Shown here one piece after another: positions 22,493 to 32,782 of a stretch of DNA of 46,084 nt; within the stretch, counting starts at the first letter, position 1; each line of letters opens with the position of its first letter. The stretch spans positions 1 to 46,084 of the forward strand of contig SUXN01000023.1 in NCBI GenBank assembly GCA_015060965.1, in the 5' to 3' direction. This DNA comes from Bacteroidales bacterium. GTDB lineage: Bacteria; Bacteroidota; Bacteroidia; Bacteroidales; Bacteroidaceae. Position numbers and translations under genes: made by a program. A model generated the notes under the pieces. That model had not been told where the DNA came from. It worked only from the letters and a program-made list of their open reading frames with translations, and made no database searches.

Positions 22493-23818
22493 TTATCTTC
22501 TTCCCATTCCGGGCATCATTCCGGGGAACTTTCCGCCTGCAACGGTCTTCATTGTCTTGCGTATCTGCTCGAACTGTTTCATCAGTTTGTTGACCTCCTG
22601 GAGTGTTGTACCGCTACCGCGGGCAATGCGCTCCTTGCGTGAATTGTTGATGATATCCGGGTTGGCACGCTCCTTTGGAGTCATTGAACGGATGATGGCC
22701 TCCACTCCCTTGAAAGCGTTGTCATCGATGTCCATGTCCTTGACTGCCTTTCCGATACCCGGTATCATGCCAAGGAGGTCCTTGATGTTACCCATCTTCT
22801 TTATCTGTTCAATCTGTGCAAGGAAGTCGTTGAAATCGAATTGGTTACGTGCGAGCTTGCGCTGTAGTTTCTTTGCCTGCTCCTCGTCGAACTGTTCCTG
22901 TGCGCGTTCAACGAGTGAAACGACGTCACCCATGCCCAGAATACGGTCGGCCATACGGTTGGGGTGGAACTGGTCGATGGCCTCCATCTTCTCGCCTGTA
23001 CCGATGAACTTGATGGGCTTTGTCACTACGGTGCGGATAGAAAGCGCGGCACCGCCACGTGTGTCACCGTCGAGCTTGGTGAGGATGACACCTGTGAAAT
23101 CGAGGCGGTCGTTGAACTCCTTTGCAGTGTTCACTGCATCCTGACCAGTCATTGAGTCGACAACGAAGAGTGTCTCGGTGGGGTTCACAGCCTCCTTGAT
23201 TGCTGCAATCTCCTGCATCATCGCCTCGTCGACAGCCAAACGGCCGGCGGTATCGATTATTACGAGGTTGTAGCTCTTTGCCTTGGCCTCTTTTATCGCG
23301 TTGAGGGCAATCTGTACAGGGTCCTTGCTGTCGGGCTCGCTGTATACGGGAACACCGATACTCTCACCCAATACCTTGAGCTGGTCGATGGCTGCGGGGC
23401 GGTATACGTCGCATGCGACGAGTAACGGATTGCGGTTTTTCTTCTTCTTGAGGTAGTTGGCAAGCTTTGATGAGAATGTGGTCTTACCGCTACCCTGGAG
23501 ACCTGACATCAGGATCACGGCAGGGTGTCCCTCATAGTTTATCTCGGCTGTCTCGCCACCCATGAGTGCGGTAAGTTCGTCATGCACGATCTTCACCATC
23601 AACTGGCTGGGGTGGATTGATGTCAGCACGTTCTGACCGATGGCCTTGTTCTTTACAGTATCGGTAAAGGTCTTTGCGACCTTGTAGTTCACGTCGGCGT
23701 CGAGGAGTGCCTTGCGCACGTCCTTCAGTGTCTCGGCCACGTTTACCTCGGTAATGCGGCCCTCTCCTTTGAGTATCTTAAATGAACGTTCTAATCTTTC
23801 GCTTAAGTTTTCAAACAT
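22493..23818 (-). CDS. ffh: Signal recognition particle protein Ffh (SRP54)
   Basis: Ffh, 441 residues; binds signal sequences of nascent chains and 4.5S RNA and delivers ribosomes to FtsY. The N domain (residues 1-90) is followed by the GTPase domain with GLQGSGKTT, DVYRPAAIDQL, DTAGRL and TKLDGDTRGG, and by the Met-rich M domain (IKKMGNIKDLLGMIPG, SMTPKERANP and a GGKFPGMMPGMGRR end). It lies 26 bases after DUF4831. The position next to folD is common in Bacteroidetes. Confidence 0.95.
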   Translation of the reverse strand: MFENLSERLERSFKILKGEGRITEVNVAETLKDVRKALLDADVNYKVAKTFTDTVKNKAIGQNVLTSIHPSQLMVKIVHDELTALMGGETAEINYEGHPAVILMSGLQGSGKTTFSSKLANYLKKKKNRNPLLVACDVYRPAAIDQLKVLGESIGVPVYSEPDSKDPVQIALNAIKEAKAKSYNLVIIDTAGRLAVDEAMMQEIAAIKEAVNPTETLFVVDSMTGQDAVNTAKEFNDRLDFTGVILTKLDGDTRGGAALSIRTVVTKPIKFIGTGEKMEAIDQFHPNRMADRILGMGDVVSLVERAQEQFDEEQAKKLQRKLARNQFDFNDFLAQIEQIKKMGNIKDLLGMIPGIGKAVKDMDIDDNAFKGVEAIIRSMTPKERANPDIINNSRKERIARGSGTTLQEVNKLMKQFEQIRKTMKTVAGGKFPGMMPGMGRR

Positions 23819-23844
23819 CTTATTCTATATTATTTTGTTATACT

Positions 23845-24903
23845 TTATCTCTTTTCAATGCTGATGATGCCGCCTGTGGCGGTGTCGAAAACAACCTTTG
23901 TGGCGTTATTCTTGTTGAAGAGGCTCTTTGAGAGTATCTCTGTTGTACCTAACTGCGCAACAGGTATCTCTTCTTTTATGAGTTTTCTTGTATGGGTGTA
24001 CACCTCAATCTCTGCCTTGCCGGGAATTGTGTAGCAGATACCTTCTTTCTTTATCGGCTTTCTCTTCTTGAGTTCCTCGGCTGTGGGGCGCTTTACGGTC
24101 TTCAGGTCACGGAAATCGTAGTATACCGGTTCGCCTGCAAGGTTGTCCTTGCCTACAAATCCCAATTTGTGCGAGAAACGCAGGAGCACGGCTTTGGTGG
24201 TGTCGCTGTTCTCGCGTGGCTCAATCAGTATACGCATTTCTTGTGTGAGGGTGTCTGTACGGCCGATGAACAGTTCTGTGAGTGCCATCTCCTGCTTGTC
24301 GAGCTCGTCAAGCATAAGTTGCATTGCCTGACCGTCTTTGGGCATGTTCTCCGACTGTCCTCTTGTTATCGCGAGCTTGCTCTCACGGATGGCGTATATC
24401 TCTTTCGCGGTGAGTTCGGCGAGTTTTGCGGTAGATGATGCCTGAAGCATCTCTTCGGTCATGTAGTGGCTTGCATCGGTGTGACGTTGTGTCGCGGTTG
24501 CAACACTGCTGTTTTCTTCTGCCGCCGGATACGAGGTATTTATGGCTGCAATAATTCCCTGCTCGTCGAGTGTCAGGTTGCTGGCATTGCTGCCGTTGAG
24601 CTTTACGGTGAACATCTTCTCGGGTGACGGTGTTCCGATGGTTGCTGTTTCTGCTCCGGTGAGCTCCCAATAGCTGTTAGCCTCCTTTATGGCATCCTTC
24701 ACGCGCAGGTAGCGGTCGGCATAGCGGCTGAACTCGCCCGGACTCTTCTTGATACAGGTGGCTTTCAGGATAATCTCGATCTTTGTATCGGGAAGATGGT
24801 ATGTGACACCTTCGTTCGCTCCCGAGAAAAATGCGTTGACCTCGGTCTGGGCATAGCCCGATACGGCAGTGGTCAATATCAGGATAAAAAGTGCTCTTTT
24901 CAT
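23845..24903 (-). CDS. DUF4831 family exported protein
   Basis: Protein of 352 residues with a signal peptide (MKRALFILILTTAVSGYA before Gln). It contains the blocks GVTYHLPDTKIEI, SRYADRYL, AELTAKEIYAIRESKLAI and NMPKDGQAMQLMLDELDKQE that I recognise from the Bacteroidales DUF4831 family; function unknown. An in-frame extension to 24993 is rejected because it lacks a signal peptide and would begin upstream of a likely -7 box (minus-strand TATCTTCG at 24952-24959). First gene of the ffh-folD-capA-like operon. Confidence 0.75.
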   Translation of the reverse strand: MKRALFILILTTAVSGYAQTEVNAFFSGANEGVTYHLPDTKIEIILKATCIKKSPGEFSRYADRYLRVKDAIKEANSYWELTGAETATIGTPSPEKMFTVKLNGSNASNLTLDEQGIIAAINTSYPAAEENSSVATATQRHTDASHYMTEEMLQASSTAKLAELTAKEIYAIRESKLAITRGQSENMPKDGQAMQLMLDELDKQEMALTELFIGRTDTLTQEMRILIEPRENSDTTKAVLLRFSHKLGFVGKDNLAGEPVYYDFRDLKTVKRPTAEELKKRKPIKKEGICYTIPGKAEIEVYTHTRKLIKEEIPVAQLGTTEILSKSLFNKNNATKVVFDTATGGIISIEKR

Positions 24904-25085
24904 AATGTTAAAAGTTTGCTTTTGTATGAGCGCATAGTCTCTAATATGGTGCGAAGATAGTAATTTGTTTTCAAAACTCCACGAAAAATACACGCAACTT
25001 ATATATTAGGTGGCGAAACGGCGGAATTAATCCCTGACTCTTCAAAAAAAAGGCGCTCTGCTGATGAATTTTCAGAACTTTGTTC

Positions 25086-25093
25086 TATTTTTG
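25086..25093 (+). promoter_or_regulatory. -7 box of hpt
   Basis: TATTTTTG matches TAnnTTTG exactly, with transcription expected near 25100 and the ATG at 25141. It is divergent from the DUF4831 promoter. Confidence 0.55.
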
Positions 25094-25140
25094 TAGAGAC
25101 TATCCTAAGTTGGGGTAGTGTTGTGGAAAAACAACTGTTT

Positions 25141-25680
25141 ATGTCTATTGTCAAATTGCACGATAAGACTTTTGTCAAGTCGATTACAAATGAAGAGATT
25201 TGTCGCGAAATCAAAAAGGTTGCCGACAGAATAAACCATGATTACGCCGGAAAGCGTCCGGTGATGCTCGGTGTGCTCAACGGCTGTTTCATGTTCGTTG
25301 CCGAATTGCTCAAGAATCTGAACATCGAGTGTGAGATCTCTTTTGTGAAGCTCTCTTCGTATCAAGGAACAAATTCCACAGGTGTCGTACGCGAGGTTCT
25401 CGGCCTGACAGACTCTATTGTGGGTCGTGATGTCATAATTATCGAGGATATTGTCGATACGGGTTATACCATGCAGAGCATGCTTGAGACCCTTGGCACC
25501 CGCGAGCCGGCTTCATTGGAGATTGCTTCGCTGTTTGTAAAGCCTGCGCGTCTGAAGGTCCCTGTTGATGTGAAGTACAGTGTCTTTACTATCCCTGACA
25601 GGTTTATCGTCGGTTTCGGCCTTGATTATGATCATCTGGGACGTAACTTGCCCGATATCTATGATGCTGCAGAAGAGTGA
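25141..25680 (+). CDS. hpt: Hypoxanthine phosphoribosyltransferase
   Basis: Purine salvage enzyme of 179 residues that transfers phosphoribose from PRPP to hypoxanthine or guanine. The PRPP-binding motif is VIIIEDIVDTGYTM; VLNGCFMFVAELL and the C-terminal PDRFIVGFGLDYDHLGRNLP are typical. The ATG at 25141 (MSIVKLHDKTF) fits the family; a GTG six codons upstream (25123) is an alternative. Followed by adk and obg, a common Bacteroidetes arrangement. Confidence 0.92.
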   Translation: MSIVKLHDKTFVKSITNEEICREIKKVADRINHDYAGKRPVMLGVLNGCFMFVAELLKNLNIECEISFVKLSSYQGTNSTGVVREVLGLTDSIVGRDVIIIEDIVDTGYTMQSMLETLGTREPASLEIASLFVKPARLKVPVDVKYSVFTIPDRFIVGFGLDYDHLGRNLPDIYDAAEE

Positions 25681-25753
25681 TAAGCAGTGTGAGTCAGTAA
25701 ATAAATTATAGGCTGTATGTGCTTGGCACGCGGCTCAATAAAAATAAAAGATT

Positions 25754-26326
25754 ATGTTGAATATTGTCATTTTTGGCGCACCCGGTAGCGGTAAGGGTAC
25801 CCAAAGCGAGAGAATTGTTGAGAAATTCGGTATTGACCACATTTCTACAGGTGATGTGCTTCGTGCAGAGATTGCTGCAGGAACTGAGTTGGGCAAGAGT
25901 GCAAAGGCTCTTATAGACAACGGACAGCTGATACCTGATGCAATGATGGTTGACATCCTTGCTGCAAAATTGGATGCCTTTGTCGATAGCAAAGGTGTTA
26001 TCTTTGACGGTTTCCCGCGTACTATCGCGCAGGCCGAGGCTCTCAAGGTTATGCTTAACGAGCGTGGGCAGGATGTTACAGCCATGATAGAGCTTGATGT
26101 TCCTGAGGATGAACTGATGGACCGCCTTATCAAACGTGGTCAGATGTCGGGCCGTGCCGACGATAACGAAGAGACCATCAAAAAGCGTCTTGTCGTTTAC
26201 AATGAGCAGACATCTCCTCTAAAGGAGTGGTACAAGAAGGAGGGCAAGCACTGTTATATAAATGGCTTGGGCGACCTTGACCGTATCTTTGCCGATATCG
26301 TTTCGGCAATTGAGTCAAGGATGTAA
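25754..26326 (+). CDS. adk: Adenylate kinase
   Basis: Short-form adenylate kinase, 190 residues; interconverts ATP plus AMP and 2 ADP. P-loop GAPGSGKGTQ at residues 8-17, AMP-binding STGDVLRAE and GFPRTIAQAEAL, and RLIKRGQMSGRADDNEETI in place of a full LID domain, so there is no zinc site. It lies 73 bases after hpt. Confidence 0.95.
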   Translation: MLNIVIFGAPGSGKGTQSERIVEKFGIDHISTGDVLRAEIAAGTELGKSAKALIDNGQLIPDAMMVDILAAKLDAFVDSKGVIFDGFPRTIAQAEALKVMLNERGQDVTAMIELDVPEDELMDRLIKRGQMSGRADDNEETIKKRLVVYNEQTSPLKEWYKKEGKHCYINGLGDLDRIFADIVSAIESRM

Positions 26327-26393
26327 AAGTATAAGGGACGCATGACGCTGTGTCTCTTCCCCGGATGACAAGGTTGCTGCTATGGTATAGTGG

Positions 26394-26401
26394 CAACTTT
26401 G
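26394..26401 (+). promoter_or_regulatory. Weak -7 box before obg
   Basis: CAACTTTG differs from TAnnTTTG at one position. It would start transcription near 26408 and supports the ATG at 26441 over an upstream GTG at 26390. Confidence 0.35.
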
Positions 26402-26440
26402 ACTTTTACATCTTTGTTTAATAATGAAAAGAAACTATTT

Positions 26441-27601
26441 ATGGCGGAATCGAATTTTATAGATTATGTGAAGATAGTATGCCGTTCGGGGCGTGGCGGC
26501 AGGGGTATGGCGCATCTGCATCGCGCGAAGTATATCCCCAATGGAGGCCCTGACGGCGGTGACGGAGGAAAGGGTGGTGACATCATTCTGCGCGGCAACA
26601 GGAATTACTGGACGCTCCTGCATCTCAAATACCAGCGTCATATATTTGCCGGTAACGGACAGAACGGCGGTATAAACAAGAGTACGGGTGCCGATGGCGA
26701 AAGCAAGATCGTTGATGTACCATGCGGTACGGTGGCATATAATGCTGAAACAGGTGAGTTCCTTTGTGATGTGATGGAGGACGGTCAGCTTGTGACTCTG
26801 CTCAAAGGAGGTCGTGGCGGATTGGGTAATGTGCATTTTGCCACTCCTACACGTCAGGCTCCGCGTTTTGCACAGCCCGGCGAGCCTATGCAGGAGATGA
26901 CGGTTACGCTCGAGCTTAAGTTGCTTGCTGATGTGGGTCTTGTAGGTTTTCCGAATGCCGGAAAGTCAACATTGCTGTCTTCTGTTTCTGCTGCTAAACC
27001 GAAAATCGCGAACTATCCGTTTACGACGCTTGAGCCCAATCTTGGTATAGTCTCTTACCGCGACGGAAAGTCTTTCGTGATGGCCGATATTCCCGGTATC
27101 ATTGAGGGCGCAAGTCAGGGACGTGGCCTTGGTCTGCGTTTCTTGCGTCATATCGAGCGTAACTCCCTTCTGTTGTTTATGGTTCCTGCCGATGCCGATG
27201 ATATAAAGAAAGAGTATGAAGTTTTGCTCAATGAGCTTGCGACATTCAATCCCGAGATGCTTGACAAGCAACGTGTGCTTGCGGTAACAAAGTGTGACCT
27301 TATCGACGAAGAACTTAAGGATATGCTCTCGGAGAACTTGCCCGAGGATGTTCCATGTGTGTTCATATCGGCTCCAACCGGCGAGGGTATACAGGAACTC
27401 AAGGATATTCTGTGGTCGGCATTGAACAGTGAGGAGAACCGTTTGGCGGCGGTTAAGCGTGAAGAACTTGTGCACCGCAATTATGACAGAAAGATGCTTG
27501 CTGCGGATTTTGCCGACTGGGAACCTGATTATGATGACGAGCCTTTTGATGATGACGACGATTTGGGTTATGATGAGTTCGATTTCGAGGATGAAGAATG
27601 A
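26441..27601 (+). CDS. obg: GTPase Obg/CgtA
   Basis: Obg, 386 residues, an essential GTPase of large-subunit assembly and stress signalling. The Gly-rich Obg fold (residues 1-158, with [14 protein letters not shown] and KGGRGGLGN) precedes the G domain with [27 protein letters not shown] and TKCDL. The C-terminus is very acidic ([20 protein letters not shown]), as in other Bacteroidetes members. Followed by a strong terminator that separates it from the ribosomal protein cluster. Confidence 0.94.
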   Translation: MAESNFIDYVKIVCRSGRGGRGMAHLHRAKYIPNGGPDGGDGGKGGDIILRGNRNYWTLLHLKYQRHIFAGNGQNGGINKSTGADGESKIVDVPCGTVAYNAETGEFLCDVMEDGQLVTLLKGGRGGLGNVHFATPTRQAPRFAQPGEPMQEMTVTLELKLLADVGLVGFPNAGKSTLLSSVSAAKPKIANYPFTTLEPNLGIVSYRDGKSFVMADIPGIIEGASQGRGLGLRFLRHIERNSLLLFMVPADADDIKKEYEVLLNELATFNPEMLDKQRVLAVTKCDLIDEELKDMLSENLPEDVPCVFISAPTGEGIQELKDILWSALNSEENRLAAVKREELVHRNYDRKMLAADFADWEPDYDDEPFDDDDDLGYDEFDFEDEE

Positions 27602-27627
27602 CCTATATATATAAGGTATAACGCTGT

Positions 27628-27668
27628 GCGCTCTTCCGGTTTTGTCCGCGAAGGGCGCTGTTTTTTTT
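27628..27668 (+). terminator. Intrinsic terminator after obg
   Basis: GCGC-t-CTTC (27628-27636) pairs with GAAG-g-GCGC (27650-27658) and is followed by eight T (27661-27668). Confidence 0.85.
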
Positions 27669-27841
27669 GGGGGGATTGGGAGATGCTTGTCCGGTAAGAA
27701 TTTTACCCCAAAAGTTATATTTAACAATATTTAACTATTAAAAAGACCTCTTTTGGCGTCTTTTGATGCCTGTTTCTTTCGAAAATCTATTCTTGGCGTT
27801 CAAAAATAGATTAAATCCTTTTTTATTAAAAAAATAATTTT

Positions 27842-27849
27842 TACCTTTG
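27842..27849 (+). promoter_or_regulatory. Main promoter of the str-S10-spc cluster
   Basis: TACCTTTG plus C is an exact TAnnTTTG box; a T-rich stretch (27819-27825) lies at the -33 distance. The expected leader before rpsL is about 80 bases and AT-rich. The gap 27602-27937 holds the obg terminator and this promoter, no gene. Confidence 0.7.
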
Positions 27850-27937
27850 CAGTCCAAAATGGAGTATAGCGTTTGGCTGTCTCCCCGCAAGCTTGAATAT
27901 TTAAAAAACAATATATAATAATTAAAAATTAAACAAA

Positions 27938-28318
27938 ATGCCTACAATTCAGCAATTAGTTAGAAAAGGCAGAGAGGTGATTGTAGAGAAGAGCAAGTCA
28001 CCCGCACTTGACAACTGTCCACAGCGTCGTGGTGTGTGTGTGCGTGTTTACACTACAACTCCAAAGAAACCTAACTCTGCTATGAGAAAAGTTGCTCGTG
28101 TACGCTTGACCAACCAGAAGGAGGTTAACTCTTACATCCCTGGTGAGGGTCACAACTTGCAGGAGCACTCAATCGTTTTGGTACGTGGCGGTCGTGTTAA
28201 GGACCTCCCTGGTGTTCGTTATCACATCGTTCGTGGTACACTTGATACCGCAGGTGTCGCTAACCGTACACAGCGCCGTTCAAAGTATGGTGCTAAGCGT
28301 CCCAAGGCTAAGAAGTAA
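27938..28318 (+). CDS. rpsL: 30S ribosomal protein S12
   Basis: S12, 126 residues, sits at the decoding centre of the small subunit and checks codon-anticodon pairing. [10 protein letters not shown] carries Lys43 and [10 protein letters not shown] carries Lys88, the positions whose mutation gives streptomycin resistance; both are the sensitive wild type. First gene of the cluster, with an unusually long 194-base gap before rpsG. Confidence 0.97.
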   Translation: MPTIQQLVRKGREVIVEKSKSPALDNCPQRRGVCVRVYTTTPKKPNSAMRKVARVRLTNQKEVNSYIPGEGHNLQEHSIVLVRGGRVKDLPGVRYHIVRGTLDTAGVANRTQRRSKYGAKRPKAKK

Positions 28319-28404
28319 TTCTTAAAACAGGAACAAGCGGCAGCAAAGTGATTCCAGCTTGTAAATAACGGGATATGACTTTAACTTTACATATTTTTAT
28401 AACA

Positions 28405-28456
28405 TAGTTTTGGTTTGTTGGAGTTATAAAGGTTGAGTAAATGTCTCGGTGGAGAC
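28405..28456 (+). promoter_or_regulatory. Possible internal promoter and hairpin before rpsG
   Basis: TAGTTTTG (28405-28412) fits TAnnTTTG. A GTCTC-ggtg-GAGAC hairpin (28443-28456) lies in the predicted leader. Both are in the 194-base rpsL-rpsG gap, the longest inside the cluster. Confidence 0.4.
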
Positions 28457-28512
28457 GTTGAAGAATTAAAATAACGCAGCCCACACAAAACATTAAATTT
28501 TCGCAAAAGAAA

Positions 28513-28989
28513 ATGAGAAAAGCAAAACCAAAAAAGCGTGTGATCCTTCCGGATCCCGTTTTCAACGATCAGATGGTATCTAAGTTCGTTAACCACCTGA
28601 TGTACGATGGAAAGAAGAACGTATCTTACACTATTTTCTATGGCGCTCTTGAGCTTGTCGGTAACAAGATGAAGAACGAGGAGAAGACCCCACTCGAAAT
28701 TTGGAAGCAGGCATTGGAGAATGTTACTCCAAAGTTGGAGGTTAAGTCACGCCGTATCGGTGGTGCAACTTTCCAGGTTCCTACTGAGATCCGTGCAGAC
28801 CGTAAAGAGTCAATCTCTATGAAGAACATGATTCTGTTCGCCCGCAAGCGTGGCGGCAAGTCTATGTCAGAGAAGCTCTGCAACGAGATTATGGATGCAT
28901 ACAACAACCAGGGTGGTGCTTTCAAGCGTAAGGAGGATATGCACCGTATGGCTGAGGCTAACCGCGCATTCGCACATTTCCGTTTCTAA
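28513..28989 (+). CDS. rpsG: 30S ribosomal protein S7
   Basis: S7, 158 residues, a primary binder of the 16S rRNA 3-prime major domain, organising the head and the E-site exit. The N-terminus [17 protein letters not shown] and the block [18 protein letters not shown] are typical, as is the [15 protein letters not shown] end. In many bacteria S7 represses its own operon; a structured leader upstream would suit that but is unproven. fusA follows after 18 bases. Confidence 0.97.
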   Translation: MRKAKPKKRVILPDPVFNDQMVSKFVNHLMYDGKKNVSYTIFYGALELVGNKMKNEEKTPLEIWKQALENVTPKLEVKSRRIGGATFQVPTEIRADRKESISMKNMILFARKRGGKSMSEKLCNEIMDAYNNQGGAFKRKEDMHRMAEANRAFAHFRF

Positions 28990-29007
28990 TCCGTAACAGT
29001 TAAGAAA

Positions 29008-31101
29008 ATGGCAAACGATCTTCAATTTACCCGTAATATCGGTATTAGTGCTCACATCGATGCTGGTAAGACTACCACATCAGAGCGTATATTGTACTAC
29101 ACCGGTCTTTCTCACAAAATCGGTGAGGTGCACGATGGTGCAGCAACAATGGACTGGATGGAGCAGGAGCAGGAGCGTGGTATCACCATCACTTCAGCGG
29201 CGACTACTACATTCTGGAAGTGGAACGGTACACAGTACAAGTTCAACCTCATTGACACTCCGGGACACGTTGACTTTACCGCTGAGGTAGAGCGTTCACT
29301 CCGTGTACTCGACGGTGCTATCGCTGCCTTCTGTGCAGTAGGTGGCGTTGAGCCTCAGTCAGAGACTGTATGGCGTCAGGCAGACAAGTACAATGTTCCT
29401 CGTATCGCTTACGTGAACAAGATGGACCGTTCAGGTGCTGACTACTTCTCTGTTATGCGTCAGATGAAAGAGATTCTCGGTGCCAATCCATGTCCTGTTA
29501 CAATCCCCATCGGTTCTGAGGAGAAGTTCTTGGGTGTTATCAACCTCATCACAATGAAGGCTCTCGTTTATCGTGACGGTGCCCTTGATTACACAGTTGA
29601 GGAGATCCCTGCAGAGCTTGTTGATGAGGCTAACCAGTGGAGAGAGCACCTTCTTGAGAAGGCTGCAGACTTCGATGAGGAGTTGATGATGAAGGTTCTT
29701 GAGGAGCCGGAGTCAATCACAGAGGAGGAGCTTATCGCTGCTATCCGCAAGGGTACTCTCGCGCTCGAGATCACTCCTATGACTTGCGGTTCTTCATTCA
29801 AGAACAAGGGTGTACAGCCTCTTCTTGACTTCGTATGTGCATTCTTGCCTTCTCCGCTTGACACTCCTGCTATCGAGGGTGTTAATCCTAAGACAGACGA
29901 GACAGAGACACGTACTCCATCTGAGGATGACAAGACATCTGCTCTTGTGTTCAAGATTGCTACAAACCCATTCGTTGGCCGTCTGATCTACGTTCGCGTA
30001 TATTCAGGTAAGCTCGAGTCCGGTTCATATATCTACGATACACGTTCAGGCCGCAAGGAGCGCATCTCACGTATGTTCCAGATGCACTCAAACAAGCAGA
30101 ATCCTGTAGAGGTCCTCGGTGCCGGTGATATCGGTGCTGTTATCGGTATGAAGGATGTCCGCACGGGTGATACACTCTGCTCAGAGGATGGTCCTATCGT
30201 ACTTGAGTCAATGACATTCCCCGATCCTGTGATCTCTATCGCAGTTGAGCCTAAGACCCAGAAGGATCTTGACAAGCTCGCTAACGGTCTTGCAAAGCTC
30301 GCAGAGGAGGATCCTACATTTACTGTAAGAACCGACGAGCAGTCTGGTCAGACAATTATCTCCGGTATGGGTGAGCTTCACCTCGAGATCATTATCGACC
30401 GTCTGAAGCGTGAGTTCAGCGTTGAGTGTAACCAGGGTCGTCCACAGGTTAGCTACAAGGAGGCAATCACTGGTACTGTTCAGGTTGACGAGACATACAA
30501 GAAGCAGACCGGTGGTAAGGGTAAATACGCTAAGATCCTCGTTTCTGTAGGTCCTGCTGATGAGGACTTCAAGGAGGGCAACCTTCAGTTCGTTAACGAG
30601 GTTAAGGGCGGTAACGTTCCAAAGGAGTTCATTCCTTCAGTACAGAAGGGCTTCCAGACAGCTATTAAGTCAGGTGTACTTGCCGGCTATCCAATGGAGT
30701 CTTTGAAGGTTGTTCTTCTCGATGGTGGCTATCACCCTGTAGACTCTGACCAGTTGTCATTCGAGGTATGTGCTATCCAGGCTTACAAGAATGCTTGCCA
30801 GAAGGCTAATCCAGTTCTTCTTGAGCCGGTAATGAGACTTGAGGTTGTTACTCCGGAGGAGAGCATGGGTGATGTTATCGCCGACCTCAACAAGCGCCGT
30901 GGTCAGGTTGAGGGCTTCGAGACAAGCCGTACCGGTGCGCGTATCGTGAAGGCTATGGTTCCACTTGCAGAGATGTTCGGTTACGTGACTTCACTCCGTA
31001 CAATCACCTCTGGTCGTGCGACATCTTCAATGACATACGATCACCACGAGCAGGTAAGTGCTTCTTTGACAAAGCAGATACTTGACGAACTTCAGAAGTA
31101 A
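29008..31101 (+). CDS. fusA: Elongation factor G
   Basis: EF-G, 697 residues, the GTPase that moves tRNAs and mRNA through the ribosome. Motifs: P-loop [10 protein letters not shown] near residue 16, switch region [24 protein letters not shown]; later domains carry [14 protein letters not shown] and the GYPMESLKV and RRGQVEG blocks of domains IV and V. The position in the str cluster and the full-length form identify the main translocase rather than a FusA2 paralogue. It ends with a hairpin-containing gap before rpsJ; tuf is not here, as usual in this group. Confidence 0.96.
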   Translation: MANDLQFTRNIGISAHIDAGKTTTSERILYYTGLSHKIGEVHDGAATMDWMEQEQERGITITSAATTTFWKWNGTQYKFNLIDTPGHVDFTAEVERSLRVLDGAIAAFCAVGGVEPQSETVWRQADKYNVPRIAYVNKMDRSGADYFSVMRQMKEILGANPCPVTIPIGSEEKFLGVINLITMKALVYRDGALDYTVEEIPAELVDEANQWREHLLEKAADFDEELMMKVLEEPESITEEELIAAIRKGTLALEITPMTCGSSFKNKGVQPLLDFVCAFLPSPLDTPAIEGVNPKTDETETRTPSEDDKTSALVFKIATNPFVGRLIYVRVYSGKLESGSYIYDTRSGRKERISRMFQMHSNKQNPVEVLGAGDIGAVIGMKDVRTGDTLCSEDGPIVLESMTFPDPVISIAVEPKTQKDLDKLANGLAKLAEEDPTFTVRTDEQSGQTIISGMGELHLEIIIDRLKREFSVECNQGRPQVSYKEAITGTVQVDETYKKQTGGKGKYAKILVSVGPADEDFKEGNLQFVNEVKGGNVPKEFIPSVQKGFQTAIKSGVLAGYPMESLKVVLLDGGYHPVDSDQLSFEVCAIQAYKNACQKANPVLLEPVMRLEVVTPEESMGDVIADLNKRRGQVEGFETSRTGARIVKAMVPLAEMFGYVTSLRTITSGRATSSMTYDHHEQVSASLTKQILDELQK

Positions 31102-31110
31102 ATAAATAAA

Positions 31111-31146
31111 GCCTGCCGGTTAGCGAATGACTCTTAACCGGCAGGC
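31111..31146 (+). terminator. Strong hairpin without T-run between fusA and rpsJ
   Basis: GCCTGCCGGTTA (31111-31122) and TAACCGGCAGGC (31135-31146) form a perfect 12-bp stem with a 12-base loop. The following AATTATAAATT is AT-rich but not a T-run, so this may be a partial terminator, a processing site or an mRNA-stabilising structure at the str/S10 boundary. Confidence 0.55.
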
Positions 31147-31177
31147 AATTATAAATTATATTAACATTTAAATAGAC

Positions 31178-31483
31178 ATGAGTCAGAAAATTAGAATCAA
31201 ACTTAAATCTTATGATCACAACTTGGTTGACAAGTCAGCTGAGAAGATTGTAAAGACAGTGAAGGCTACAGGCGCAATCGTTAGCGGTCCTATTCCATTG
31301 CCGACACACAAGCGTATTTTTACAGTTAACCGCTCTACCTTCGTTAACAAGAAGAGCCGTGAGCAGTTCCAGCTTTCCTCTTTCAAGAGACTTATCGACA
31401 TCTACAGTTCTACAACAAAGACAGTCGATGCTCTCATGAAGCTTGAGCTTCCTTCAGGTGTTGAGGTCGAGATTAAAGTGTAA
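31178..31483 (+). CDS. rpsJ: 30S ribosomal protein S10
   Basis: S10, 101 residues, binds the small-subunit head and, with NusB, takes part in antitermination. The blocks [37 protein letters not shown] and the SPHV-equivalent loop region with KKSREQFQ identify it. First gene of the S10 segment, directly after the fusA-rpsJ hairpin. Confidence 0.97.
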   Translation: MSQKIRIKLKSYDHNLVDKSAEKIVKTVKATGAIVSGPIPLPTHKRIFTVNRSTFVNKKSREQFQLSSFKRLIDIYSSTTKTVDALMKLELPSGVEVEIKV

Positions 31484-31521
31484 TTTTAATGTATTTATCA
31501 ACTTATTTAAATTAAACTGAA

Positions 31522-32139
31522 ATGCCAGGATTATTAGGAAAAAAAATCGGAATGATGTCCGTTTTCAGTGCCGATGGTAAGAATGTTCCATGCACTGTTA
31601 TCGAAGCAGGTCCTTGCGCAGTTACACAGGTGAAGACAATTGAGAAGGACGGTTATGAGGCTGTTCAGCTCGGTTTCCAGGAGCAGAAGGAGAGTCGTGT
31701 TAACGCTCCTCTCGCTGGTCACTTCAAGAAGGCTGGTGTAACTCCCAAGCGCCACTTGGCCGAGTTCAAGGGTTATGAGACAGAGCTCAACTTGGGCGAT
31801 GTACTCACAGTGGATCTTTTTGCAGATGCCTCTTACGTTAGCGTAACAGGTACTTCAAAGGGTAAAGGATTCCAGGGTGTCGTTAAAAGACACAATTTTG
31901 GTGGTGTAGGTCAGGCTACTCACGGTCAGCACAACCGCGCCCGCAAGCCGGGTTCAATCGGTGCTTGTTCTTATCCAGCTAAGGTCTTCAAAGGTCTCCG
32001 CATGGGTGGACAGATGGGTAACGTGCGTGTTACTACACACAATCTTCAAGTGTTAAAGGTTATTCCTGAGCACAACCTGTTGGTTATCAAGGGTTCGGTT
32101 CCAGGTTACAATGGTTCAATCGTTATAATTGAAAAGTAA
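31522..32139 (+). CDS. rplC: 50S ribosomal protein L3
   Basis: L3, 205 residues, one of the first proteins to bind 23S rRNA; its long loop reaches the peptidyl-transferase centre. Start [15 protein letters not shown]; the loop [19 protein letters not shown] with the methylated-Gln region [19 protein letters not shown] is conserved. Stop and the rplD start share one base (TAATG). Confidence 0.97.
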   Translation: MPGLLGKKIGMMSVFSADGKNVPCTVIEAGPCAVTQVKTIEKDGYEAVQLGFQEQKESRVNAPLAGHFKKAGVTPKRHLAEFKGYETELNLGDVLTVDLFADASYVSVTGTSKGKGFQGVVKRHNFGGVGQATHGQHNRARKPGSIGACSYPAKVFKGLRMGGQMGNVRVTTHNLQVLKVIPEHNLLVIKGSVPGYNGSIVIIEK

Positions 32140-32780
32140 TGGAAGTCAACGTATTAAATATTAAGGGTGAAAACACCGGAAGAAAGGTTACGTTAGACGA
32201 ATCTATCTTCGGCATCGAGCCAAACGAGCACGTAGTTTATATGGCAGTACGCCAGTACCTCGCTGCTCAGCGTCAGGGAACACACAAGTCTAAGGAGAGA
32301 AGCGAAATGTCTGGTTCAACACGTAAGCTCGGTCGCCAGAAAGGTGGTGGCGGTGCACGTCGTGGTGATATCAACTCACCTCTGTTGGTAGGTGGTGCCA
32401 GAGTTTTCGGTCCAACTCCACGTGACTATAACTTCAAGTTGAACAAGAAGGTTAAGCAGCTTGCACGTAAGTCGGCTCTTGCTCAGAAGGCTATTGACAA
32501 TGCTATTGTTGTTGTTGAGGACTTCAATTTTGAGGCTCCAAGCACTAAGGCTTTTATCGAGGTGTTAAATAATCTTAAAGTTTCTGAAAGAAAACAACTC
32601 TTCGTTTTGCCATCTAGCAATAAAGCAGTATATTTGTCAGCCAGAAATTTGAAGGGAACCCAAATGGCTATTGCTTCGGACATTAATACCTATGGTATAA
32701 TGAATGCCGAGGTTTTGGTTGTGACTGAAAGTTCACTCGAGATTATTAACAATACACTAACTAATACTAAGGAGGCTTGA
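32139..32780 (+). CDS. rplD: 50S ribosomal protein L4
   Basis: L4, 213 residues, lines the exit tunnel; the extended loop [20 protein letters not shown] is seen around residues 55-75. In many bacteria L4 represses the S10 operon, but no known leader is recognisable here. The end of the gene contains the Shine-Dalgarno sequence of rplW (AAGGAGG over codons Lys-Glu-Ala), so the two are probably coupled. Confidence 0.96.
   Translation: MEVNVLNIKGENTGRKVTLDESIFGIEPNEHVVYMAVRQYLAAQRQGTHKSKERSEMSGSTRKLGRQKGGGGARRGDINSPLLVGGARVFGPTPRDYNFKLNKKVKQLARKSALAQKAIDNAIVVVEDFNFEAPSTKAFIEVLNNLKVSERKQLFVLPSSNKAVYLSARNLKGTQMAIASDINTYGIMNAEVLVVTESSLEIINNTLTNTKEA
32769..32775 (+). promoter_or_regulatory. Full Shine-Dalgarno sequence of rplW
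   Basis: AAGGAGG lies 7 bases before the rplW ATG and inside the last codons of rplD. Such a motif is rare in Bacteroidetes, and only rplF and rpmD share it in this cluster. It also fixes the start at 32783 rather than the TTG at 32777. Confidence 0.85.
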
Positions 32781-32782
32781 AA

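Noticed and set aside
22317-23144. 275-residue plus-strand frame opposite folD and ffh
   Set aside because: Antisense shadow of two well-identified genes; Ser/Met-rich composition typical of such shadows.
26966-27727. 253-residue minus-strand frame opposite obg
   Set aside because: Shadow of obg, no family match.
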